From Pyrenopolyporus hunteri (Eukaryota; Ascomycota; Sordariomycetes; Xylariales; Hypoxylaceae), in the NCBI GenBank assembly GCA_902806595.1, contig CADCXC010000003.1, positions 3,224,001 through 3,288,000 on the forward strand: a stretch of 64,000 bases of DNA. The letters run 5' to 3'. The position numbers were made by a program, and so were the translations under genes. Of this stretch, positions 43,675 to 54,223 are shown piece by piece (the first letter of the stretch is position 1; every line of letters starts with the position of its first letter). The notes beneath the pieces are model-generated. The model ran no database searches. It saw only the letters and a program-made list of their open reading frames with translations, and was not told where the DNA came from.

Positions 43675-46600
43675 ATGGCCACTCCAGGAGCGACACAGGC
43701 CTTACTGGCCTCTTTCTTCTTCGGTATATTATTTAATGCGGCCTCGGCTGCACTGGTCCTATTCGTTATGGGCCATGGTTCATTGATCTTTCGGGACGGC
43801 CTGAGGCTGGTCCTCATAACGTTCCTCGCATCTTCGGCAGCCTGGGCTCTGGTCGGGTTCCTCGCAGCTATCATCGAGCCTACGACAACCTCCACGTGCC
43901 AAGTCGCAGTAATTTTCTCGTCTATTTTCGATCAGCTGGGACGGGTATCTATCGAACAGTATTTACTTTGGGCTGTAGGAGCAAATGAGAAATCGATCTC
44001 AAGCATGGCGTCGCAAGTCCTCGTTCTGGGCCGTTTCGGTCTTGGCATTGCATTCATTGGACTAACTCGCGGCGATTTTAATCCAACATGCGTCCCCGTA
44101 TCTAGTGTGTCGCCCGTCGCCGTTACCGTCATCGTATTGGATGCCATTATTCTTACTCTCGCCGCCATCAAGATCTTGCCAAGAAACTCGGTAAGGGGGG
44201 ATAGTGCTAGTGATTTACGCGCTCCCATCGGAACAAGAAGTGTTACAATCATCACCATTGGTTTAACGATATGGCTAGGAGTCAGTCCACTAACTCTATA
44301 AATGTGTTCTAATGCTAACTATCCGTAGACGAGCGTAACTCTTCTCCTGGGTATGAAGGCAACGGAATTGGTATTCAAAACGACACTCCCTACTCTTGGC
44401 CTAGCGGTCCTTGTTGGTTTGTTTTGTGTTTATCCTTGACTACAGTCATCATACCGCTAACAAAACGAAGCCTTGGTCACTGTACTCTCGGGAACGATGG
44501 TTATACCCCGAGGCCCACCCCCGCCGAGGCCGGATTCTCCAACTACACGAGATATCGGCGGGGACAGAGATCTGGTGTCTTCGGATTCTACAGCCTATCC
44601 TCCATCTCGCTATGAGGATGTCAAGGGTGCAAATATAGCAGCTATGGCCGCTTACGTCTCCCGGAACGATGCTGCTGTGCCCAGAGTTTCGATGCCTGCC
44701 CCCCAGACGTCCGGTACTGGTGGATCAGAGAACCAAAGGAAGATGAAGAAACATACTAAAAGGAGTCTCTGGGCCAAAGCTCCGGCAGGAAGACTCGTCA
44801 TCTCGAAACCGGTTCTCGTGGAACAAGAAGGCATGGGGAATCCTCTCGACAGAATACCGACAATTGACCTTATTACTGCTGCTAGCAATGAAAAGGAGCG
44901 GCGGATCAAACTAGCACAGCTCGAGCAGACTCTCATCGCACAGCGGCCGGCTCCCCACCCGCCAAATACTTTAGCTCAAATGGGGCCTCCTGCTAGGGAA
45001 ATTAGCCTAAAACGTAAAGAAGTTGGACCGCCGTCCTTAACGGAACTCGTGAGATCCGCCTCGGCTAAGACGAAGACGTCTGCGGCTCTCTCTATTGAAG
45101 CAAATGCGTCTTCTACTTCCTCAGAGTTATCACCTGGGGCTGATATGATTAGGAGGAGATCACCGCGCTATCCTTCCGCCTCGTCAGTGCCAATAGCCTT
45201 CCAGCCGGTCCGACCCGGCGAACCGGTCCGTGTACCCATCCCAAGGCCTAGGGATCCCGTCCAATCGCCAAAGGCTCCTGAGCCCGCGACAACTCCCCTC
45301 CAGCGACGTCCAACGACGGGACTACCATCGAATCCCCGTGCGCAAGCTATGAAATCAATGGCGAAGGAAGCTGGGAACCAGAGGCAGCAAACTGTAATGT
45401 TTGTCAATGACATTCTATATGATGACCCAGATGCCGTGGGTACTATTATACAAGGCGCATCAAAGACACCGGCAACATCATTAGATTCCGCCGATTCCGT
45501 CGTCAACCGCCCGCGTCCAATTCCTAGAAAAGGGGATAAGGACCGCCAAGTTTTCCCTGCAGAGGTGTCGCCTAGCCAAGGACATCAACGGTCGAAATCC
45601 GGTGGCTCTGTCGCAAGCAGAAAGTCCGTCCTTCGGTCTATGCCTGGAAGCCCTACCCAGCTGCCGCCCTTGCCCCCACCCCCGAAAAGTGCTGGCGACC
45701 CGTCGCGACCACTACCCAATAACACAAAGAGCATGACATTTGACGAAAAAATGGATTTTCTATACACCGGTCCAACTAGCGCCCCTCCGACTACGGCGAC
45801 GGCGACGGCGACGGCAAACAAAGGGCAATCTCCGGTTCCTGGGGTACCTCCTCTGCCGCCGATATATTTGGCGGGTGCAGGACAACCGAGCGCCGAGGGC
45901 GTTCCCGAGCTTGCAAATAATAAGGACGTCAGGATATCTAAGACAACGGATAGAAGTTCGATACGAACGACGAGCGTCCTCGGTATTGAGGATCTTCCCC
46001 AGCGGAGCGCCCGGAACGTCGGTGGCTCATACGATACAGCGGGTGGTTTGGGACAGTTCTGGCCACCGGGACCGTCGACGGGAAACGAAAAGGCGCCACG
46101 TCCATCTCATGAAAGGATGAATCGAAGATCATCACCGGTTATTCCTGTCGGTAGCCATTTTAGCATGCCCTCTTTGAAAGATGAAGGCAGGGGTCGAGAC
46201 GAAGACGCAAGTACAGTCTGGGGCTCCGTTCACTCTCCAGTTGCTGCTGTTGATATCCAACAGGCGCGGCAAAATGCGCACTCGACGTATATCCGCAAGG
46301 ACCTCCATAATCCTCAGAAATGGACGGAACCTAACATTTCTATCAATACTAGCAGCGTGGTCGGGTCAACGTTAAACCGATCGGGGGGCCTCGATTACCA
46401 CGGACCCCCGGAGGATGACAAGGCTCCGTCCAAGATCTCGAATGTCCAACTTATTAGCTCAAGTGGTTTCCATCGTCGAGTTGGCGAAGAGTGTCCTACT
46501 TTCTCTACGAGAAAGGGCGAGGGACGACTAAGGAAAATGCCCCCACCACCACCTCTGATTCTCAACGGGAAAAGCAGCCAAAAAGCAATCCTAGTCCGGG

Positions 46601-49600
46601 CCGCTGAACCTTCGCCGCTAGAGTCGCCTGAGGCCGCATACCAAATGATCCAAGCTCAGCTTCAGCGTTTCGAACAGCCGAACCGAGACTCAGTTGAGAG
46701 TCAGGGGCGGCGTCTAGCGTTATTAGAGAACCTAGAGCGCGAGATGGGGCAACTAGAAAACCAGTGGCAGTCCTCCCAGTATCGCCTCGAGCGTGACTCT
46801 CTGTCAAGCATCCAAACTGATTCTCGACCCGCTTCGATAGCCGCTGATCGCAAAGCATCGCGAAGGGCACTCATGCGAATTGGAGTAGCCCAATCGAGGG
46901 GTGAAGACGACACGGCTACGCCTTCATCTCAAAGCTCGGGAACGAACTCCGAGAGTATGCGCCCTCAATATATAAAAGATATGCCAGATCCAATTATGGA
47001 GCGCGATAACCTCGGCTTCCCGTCTGTTCCTAAGGTCGGGCTAGGTAGTCCAAGCCCCCCCGATACCAGAGGATCTGAATACGGGAACGAGTCCCCTGGG
47101 AGCGTAGAGCTACCGGACGTTGAGGTGTCCGTGCCACTGGTCCAAATATACGGGCTTTGGAAGCCGAAACCGGCTAGCCCAAGCCTTTCCAATTCAGGCC
47201 TCTGGACTGGAGCAGCCAAGCGGCTCCAAGAGGGCAGCGGTGCCCATGAATTCCTGGACCGACCAGCGCGGCCCGGGATCAGAAAGACTCAGGCTCCGTT
47301 GACGATAGAAAGTTCTCGACTATGGGAGAAACCTACCGAGAATGATAATAGTACGGAGGTTGCCGGTGGATTATGGGTAAAACATGTCTTGCCGCAGGAC
47401 CCAAAGCCTAACCGTGTTATTCCTCGACTAGTCATTGCTCGCCCACCGCGAAGAAATAAGCGCGTCTCCCTCTTACCCGATATTTTAGAGAATCCCGAAC
47501 CATTGCCGGATAAGCGCGGAACTCTGGGCCTTTTCCAGTTTGCTTGGGGCGAAAGGAGCGAGAATGCCAGTATCCAACCCCCGCCTAACCCTATGTACGC
47601 TGCCTTGCCTGGAACCATGGCGTCAGGCGGCCCGTTCGCGAGTGTTTCGTTTGATGCTAGGTCGAGACCGTTGGAAGCCGAGGAGTTTACGACATCCTTT
47701 TTCGACGACTATGAGGCGGAGGAAGAAGGTGACAACTTTGATGCCTTCCTGGGCAGCGATGAAGAGGACTTCGATGAGAATACTCTTTGGGAAATTGCAA
47801 ATTTACTTAAGGCGGAGAACGTGCCTTCGAGGAATAGCTTGCTTCTTCCGCCACGGGAGGCCTCGCCGTTAGCCAACTCTCCTGTATTGTCCAGAGACGC
47901 TGCCGGGACGTCAGTAAATCGTTGCAACGGCGACAGCACAATAGTGGAGGAGCTAACTCTGGGAGCCGACTCGTATTCTCCGGATTCAGAGCCTATTTCC
48001 GGCCGATCCCCGTTATGGGCGGCGAAGCAGGTAACCCCAAAAATTCACGCTACCTTTGGCCTACCCCAGCCGGATTCCATAACCTGGGAGAGTTACGTGG
48101 GGGGCTATACAGCAGTACCACGATTCAAGTCTCGCGCTGAAGACGTTGCACCTATCCAAAGCGATAGGTTGTGGGAGCCTGGGACTCAAGCCGTCGAATG
48201 TAGGGCTACGGGGCTGCTCTGGAATGGGATTAAACCCACTCATGACCCATCAACTGCCCCCTCACAGACAGATAAGGCCGTGATGTCTACGAAGTCGTAT
48301 CTATGGACACTGCCAGTGCCTCCCATAGCTTCGGAGCCACAGGGCTTGTTTCAGGCCCGCTTCTCTCGCGAGTATCGCAGAACTTCAAAGGAGCCTGCTG
48401 CCATTTTGATAGAGAGGAAGCCTCGCACGACGGAAACGCCCTTAGAGAAGCTAGTTTCTAAAACACTCTGGACGGTAAACGTTGAGGTTCGAGTTCCGTT
48501 ATTGTGGCAGAACCCGATCTCCGCCGATATCCCGGAACACGACGGGTTATTCGACAACAACGTATTCAGACCCGACCATCGTAGGACCGTGAGAGAACCT
48601 GCTGCTATTTCTATGAGGAGGGCCCCCCGCACGAGTAGGGAGCCGTTGGCGGCCTTGGAAACGAATAGCCTTTGGTCCAGGGATATCATTGTCTCGCAGC
48701 CTGCCCGTGGCCTTCAGCTTCTTACAGCGAAGGCGCCTGCTGTGCTAGTTCCCTTTTTGGTCGGTGGAAAGACCGCATCCAAAGCCGAGACAAAGTTTCT
48801 TTGGGAGAAGCCGGAGGCGAGTCCAGAACTGGAGCAGGAAGGCCTGTTCGATGCCGATGCCGTGAGGAACGACTATAGGAGGACTTCCAAAATTCCAGCC
48901 GCCATGTTTACACCCAAGAAGCCCCGTGTAAGCAAGGACCCGTTGCCGTCGATCACGACTACCAGTCTCTGGACTAGAGAATTGCTAAATCAGAAGCCCC
49001 TTGCTTTCACTGTCGAGCCACGTACCGTATCTGAAGGGACTGCATCGTCGAACCTAGTACATCCCCTGTGGAAAAGATTTATCCCAACACCTCTAATATT
49101 AGACCACGAAGGTCTGTTTAACGTCGACATTCCTAGGACTGATTGCCGCAGAACCTCCAAACCCCCAGCCGCAATCAATGCGGCTCGGAAGCCGCGTAAG
49201 GTGGAAAACGCTCTTGCGAACCTGACGAGCGCGAAGCTTTGGGTGATGCCGTTCAATCCGGATTACGCTGTACCTACTAAATCCGTCTCCTTGTGGAGCG
49301 AAGCAGCTTCGTCGACAGTCACATCTGGCTTGTTCCAGCTTGACCCGAATCGCAAGACCTACCGAACAACTTGCGCGGAGCCAGCTGCACTTCAGATCGT
49401 CCGGAAATGCCGGTTTATAGACACACCTGCCGCAAAAATCGAATCAACTCATCTTTGGGCGAATGGCCATGATACCCCAATTGAACCCGACTGGATCACC
49501 GTTTCTTCTGTGCCGCCCAGGAGCCCACCTATCACTTCTGCGCCTAAGGGGAGCCTCTCGCACCGCGCCAGCACCGTATACCGGGCGGACTGGGACGGGG

Positions 49601-50367
49601 TCTTACGAGAAGCCATCGCAGATAGCTTCCCAGGCTCTGTGGCTGCTTTGAGGGCCTCTTACCCCCGGGACTGGGATGCAGCTCTTCAAGTAGCTGTTCA
49701 GGCAAGCCATATACCACCAAAAATCATTCGTAGAGCCGGGTCGCCTCGGGAATGGTCCGTTGCGCTTCATGAAGCAATGGCTGCTTCCTATCCCGAGATG
49801 AAGTTCTTGCGAGCCCAAGCTTTATCAACGGAATGGGTTGCCGAACCCCAAGAAGCCATCTCTAAAAGTTACCCTCACCAAGCTACCCACTTCGACGTCA
49901 CCATTCGACATCCCGCATTTATGGGGAGCATGAAAACGGCGACTGAGAACATTCACCCAACCATCGATCCGAAGATGCTAGGGCTCCCAAAAAGCCACAG
50001 GGGACGAACCAAGGCCTACCCCGCTGAAACCGGCCAGGACGCGGCTCGCGAAGTACCTGTATCGGCGTCTCGACTCTGGACGAAGCCAATTCAGGTAAGG
50101 GCCCCTATTGCGGGGGGCCTATGGGTTTCTGGCCGCAGGACCGCGGTCGTATCTTCGTCGGAACTTGATATTGGCGTGGAGCGTGGCAATCCGTGGAAAA
50201 TCAAAAGGAATCCTCGAATTTCCACGTCAGTTACCAGGCCTGACTTCGCGGAGCAGGGCATGTGGAAGCGTGGCTATGGTACCGGGAGTAATTCCCAGTC
50301 CCAGAGCAGAGACTGGCTAGAGGATTCGACAAAAAAGCGCTTTACGCGCATTGAGCTGAGATATTAG
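43675..50367 (+). CDS. Large multi-pass membrane protein with a long disordered LW/GLF-repeat tail
   Basis: Three exons (43,675-44,280; 44,329-44,416; 44,471-50,367) give 2,196 residues. Intron 1 has a GTCAGT donor, GCTAAC branch and TAG; intron 2 has GTTTGT, GCTAAC and AAG and restores frame inside a hydrophobic helix. The first ~250 residues hold about seven hydrophobic segments, like the integral membrane domain of uncharacterised fungal proteins. The remaining ~1,940 residues are Ser/Pro/Arg-rich and probably disordered, with a short coiled-coil-like stretch (LALLENLEREMGQLENQWQS). The tail carries at least 20 Leu-Trp motifs, five copies of a unit beginning GLF with YRRTSKxPAA (about residues 1523-1895) and four of a unit resembling DWDxALxEAxxxSYP (about 1938-2034). 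I do not recognise the family by name and assign no function. A start at the upstream in-frame codon cannot be excluded. Confidence 0.75.
48343..49460 (+). repeat. Coding repeat: five GLF...RRTS..PAA...LW units
   Basis: Within the large protein, five degenerate units start with GLF at about 48,343, 48,547, 48,844, 49,111 and 49,327. Each runs through YRRTSK/HRRTVR, a PAA tripeptide, a KPR or similar basic triplet, and ends in LW about 40 residues after the GLF. DNA similarity between units is low, so the repeats are old and kept at protein level. Confidence 0.8.
49588..49877 (+). repeat. Coding repeat: four (D/E)W...A...SYP units
   Basis: Four units of about 27-36 residues recur: DWDGVLREAIADSFP, DWDAALQVAVQASHIP, EWSVALHEAMAASYP and EWVAEPQEAISKSYP. 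They follow directly after the GLF/LW repeats and look like short amphipathic helices joined by linkers. Confidence 0.75.
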
Positions 50368-51622
50368 GGGTGGGGATGATTTTCGGGAGTCAGTAGCAAG
50401 GTCCGTTAGATGAGAGCACATAGGTAGTACCTCCCAGGTGTATGTGTATAAGCCCCTTCAAACTGTATAACACGTAATAGCGCTGCTTCGTACTATCTAT
50501 TTTATTTTATTTTCTTCGTCGGGTTTTCCATTTCGATCTGACGTCTAGAAGCCAAAGATATAGTCCCCCGAGTTTATAGCGTGCTGACGGGGGACCTTTG
50601 GAAATAATGATCTACTGGAGTAATTTATGATCTAGGGTAATTTTTTTTTTTTTTAGAAAAAAAAGAGAAAAAAAACTCTTCCCCCCCCTTCTTTTTTGTC
50701 TCCCCTCAACTTTCCTTTTTGTGATGTAATGTTTCCTAGCATGTGGTAGTGAGCGTGTTGGTATTGGAAGTGTCCCCGCGTGCGTCCACTACTCCTCGAA
50801 GAATAAGGATCAGCCACCCCTTCCAATCTTTAGTGCCATGTAGATCTATCTCTTCAGCCTATATACTCGTCATATACCAAATGTCCGAGGTATCGCCGTG
50901 TTCTATATTTCAGCAGCGTTGGTTACTATTTATTAAATATTCAGTTATGAAATTATATGTCGGCGTGTTTATCATTAAATTAGGTAGGGGAATGTTACGT
51001 GAAATCTTAACGACACATGCACAGGATGGGGAGGAAGGCAACGTCTCTTCCACCAGGCTAAGTTAGCAAAACTAGGAGGCAGGTAGAGATGGTTCGTCTA
51101 CTTGACTCTGTTAGACCGGTAGGATTGGAATCTTTATCGATATAAGAAGGAAAATATAATACTGTGTGTGATATGTATCTCCTGCGCTGTCTTGGCTCAC
51201 CCTCTCCCGAAAACCACGTCTCAAGTCATCTACGGCCCAATGCTGAGTTTCCGTACACGAGTTTCCTGGTATGTGAAAAGTAAGAGGAAATAGTTCACTG
51301 GTCAAAGCATCGGAGGCGATTGTGTGTCCGCCTATACGACCCCAATCAGCCCCGTACGATCGATCGCTGTAAGATGGGGGTTAGGGGACACCATGATACT
51401 CCTAACCTAGGCCCGGAAGATAGGGAGGTTCAATATACGGATATTGTTATCCCGCCAGTCACCCAGACCTATGGGCTAGGCCCCAATGTGACTATACTGA
51501 CTAGAGGTATGCGTACGCGGTTGGTGATATGAGTCTATGATGCCGTAGTAAATGATATCATATCACCTAGTGTAGCCCTTCTGCGGGCGGGCAACGCGCT
51601 GAGACAGATTGTCGAGTATCGA
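50368..51622. other. Intergenic region, no gene seen
   Basis: It lies between the stop codon of the membrane protein and the GH3 remnant. It contains a poly(T) and A-rich tract near 50,640-50,680 and a pyrimidine run near 50,680-50,705. Open frames are short and unrecognised. Confidence 0.5.
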
Positions 51623-54083
51623 ATGGCCAGCCCGCTAAGGTGCGACCTTCCACCTCGCTCTATCTTACTCCTTTGGTAGCCGCTGCGCCAGCTATATCAG
51701 AGAACGGGGCTTTTCTGCTCTACGAAAGCCCGTCGGCTCCGGCCAAGGACAGAGTAGCCGACCTATTATCACGTATGACAATTGAGGATAATACTGCTCA
51801 ACTCGGTCGAGGGGACCTGATGAATTGGATGGACATTGCAGATGGTGCTTTAAACAAAACCGGCCTCGAATGGAGCATGAAATCCCGGTCCGGCTCATTC
51901 TATGTTGGCCTTGCTATGCCGTGGAAAAGACTTAGCGACGGCATTAGAATCGGCCAGGACTATCTAGTACGGAACCCGACCCTCGGCGTTTCTGCGTGGG
52001 TTCGGTCTGAAGGCATTCACGGATTCCTAATTCCGAACGCTACCATATTTAATTTGCCTATTGCCCATGCCTGCTCCTTTAGCCCACTTCTTGTTGAAAA
52101 GATGGCAATGGTCATCGCCCGAGAAGCCCGCGCCCTAGGGCTCGATCGGATCTTCGGACCTCTCGCTGATTTGGCGCGCGAGCTACGGTTCGGACGTGTG
52201 GAAGAGACCTTCGGAGAGGAGGGTTATCTGTAGGAGCAGTAGTTAATTCGCAATGTTACATAGTAATGCTTACAGCCAAAGCAGAACCGGCGAACTTGCT
52301 TACGCTTACGCCAAAGGTCTCCAGTCGGGTAATGTCGCGGCCATGGTTAAGCATTTCGTGAGAGACCTTCCTCCCTATCCTAACTTCTAGGAAACCACAG
52401 ATGCCAATACAGCTAGGCCGCATCCGCAACGCCGGAGCAAGGTATTAGCTGCGCTCCTGTACATGGGGGCGAGCGGGAATTGCGTACAACGTATCTTCCC
52501 CCTTTCAAGCGAGCCATCGCCGATGGCGGCGCCTTCTCCATTATGTCTGTCTACCACAGCTACGACGGAATACCCACCGTCGCCGATAGACGTGCCCTCA
52601 CCGAGATCTTAAGGGGGGGATGGGGCTATAAATATTTCGTGAGTAACTATTCTACGCGCCTGTACGGCAGTTTCTGACGTAGTTAGGTAATAAGCGGTGC
52701 GGGAGCCACGGATCGTTTGTGCAACGATTTCACAATGTGTAGATCTGACCCCATTGACTCCGAAGCCGTAGTGAACTTTGTAAGCCTCCCCCTCCATCTA
52801 TAACCTACGTTAATTTAAGGCCTGGCTTCGCCCCCCCCCCTCTCCCTGAAGAGGGACGCGAATATCGTCGCTATTGGACCAATGGCTCATGGCTATATGA
52901 ACGTTAGTGTGATAGACCATTGAAAATGTAAAGAGAAATCAAGAACTAATACATGTCGCAGGTATGGAGATTCTGTACCGTATAGATCGCAGTACAGAGG
53001 GGTTACGCCATTGGATGGTATCAAGGCAGAGAGCTAAGGGAAAGTCAGCTATGCGAAAGGCTGGGAGCGGTGGTCGGACGACCGCTCTGGCTTCTACGAA
53101 GCCATCGCCGCAGCAAAAGGCGCCGGCGTAGCTGTCGTGGCCGTTGGCACATGGTCACGAGACCAAGACGAGCTTTGGAGTGGACTTAACGCCACCACAG
53201 GCGAACACGTTGATGTTCATAGCCTCAATCTCGTCTGTGCGATGCCGCACTTAGTCAGAGCTATAATCGACACGGGGAAACCCACCATCGTCCTTTTTAG
53301 TTTAGGTAAGCCCGTTACCTCCGCCTTGGACATCGAACATAGCGTCGGCCCTGTTGCAGAAGCTCTATCCATCCGAACAAGGGGGGCCATGCCCTAGCAG
53401 ACGTGCTTTTCGGCGACACCAACCAGTTCTGGAAGCTGTCCGTTTCGTTTCCCTACGACGTCGGCACGACTCCTATCGATTACGATTACCCGAACTCGGC
53501 GCGGGCGTATCCGGAACCTGGTGCCGTGCACGGCAACGGTTCGATGGAGTTCGGCCGCCACTACGTGCTCCAGAGTCCCCCACCCCTCTATGAGGTACGA
53601 TGCTAGCTATTACCCTATGACTCTACGCCAAGTCCATGTGTAGGACGCTTCGCCCTCTTCTATGAGTTCCGGCTGACTCTTCGTATAGTTTGGTTCGTAT
53701 AGTTTGGCTACGGAAAGTCTTATAGTTCTTTCATCTGTTCCCGCTTGGCCCGCTCACGATACGTTGCTTCCTCAACCGACATCATCAAGGTGTCCGTGGA
53801 CCTCGCCGATGACTCGGCGCACGATGGCGCTGGGGTAGTCCAGTTACATGTTCAGGACGCCGTAACTAGCGTGATTGTGCCTAATAAACGGTGGCGAGGT
53901 TTCTCCAAGGTCTTCATACCGGCTGGCGCCACTAAGACGATCGACCTAGAGATCGCCGTCGCTAACCTGGGCCTCTGGGATATATATATGAAATATATCG
54001 TCGAAGCCGGCGAGTTTACCTTTCACGTCGGTGGCGCAAGCAAGGATCTCGGGAGCAGTGCCACGCTTACGGTTGTCTCTTAG
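51623..54083 (+). pseudogene. Decayed family GH3 beta-glycosidase gene
   Basis: Translations in shifting frames follow a GH3 protein from end to end: N-terminal barrel (RVEETFGEEGYL, then GELAYAYAKGLQSG, VKHF, PVHGGERELRTTYLPPF, then SIMSVYHSYDGIP), the C-terminal sandwich (VAVVAVGTWSRDQDELW, ADVLFGDTN) and a fibronectin-like end (VVQLHVQ to TLTVVS at 54,083). Damage is plain: the ATG at 51,623 opens only 18 codons before a stop; the conserved SDAGATDRLC segment reads SGAGATDRLC, so the nucleophile Asp is Gly (52,696-52,698); roughly 100 residues after SEAVVNF are missing; there is an in-frame TAA at 53,035; frames shift near 53,340 and 53,385; and a 14-bp tandem duplication lies near 53,683-53,710. 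Several introns remain recognisable (for example 52,639-52,686). Composition is normal, so decay was not by RIP. Such enzymes usually hydrolyse beta-glucosides or xylosides outside the cell. Confidence 0.88.
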
Positions 54084-54223
54084 ATCGATATGGTAGGTGG
54101 ATTGCGGGAGATTTTACCTACACAGCTCTGTATTAATTTATGATTGTCTTCATAGTTAGGTGCCTAGGCAAGTTATAACTATACTTACCTTATGGACTTC
54201 TCTCCTTAGCATCGTTTAACTTG
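54084..54223. other. Short spacer between convergent genes
   Basis: Only 140 bp separates the end of the GH3 remnant from the stop codon of the ceramidase; the ceramidase 3' UTR must overlap this or the dead gene. Confidence 0.6.

Noticed and set aside
51623..54083. GH3 gene as the cluster's beta-N-acetylglucosaminidase
   Set aside because: A GH3 hexosaminidase occurs in some fungal GlcNAc clusters, but the motifs here (SIMSVYHSYDGIP, GATDRLC, fibronectin-like end) fit the beta-glucosidase type, and the gene is dead and separated by the ceramidase.
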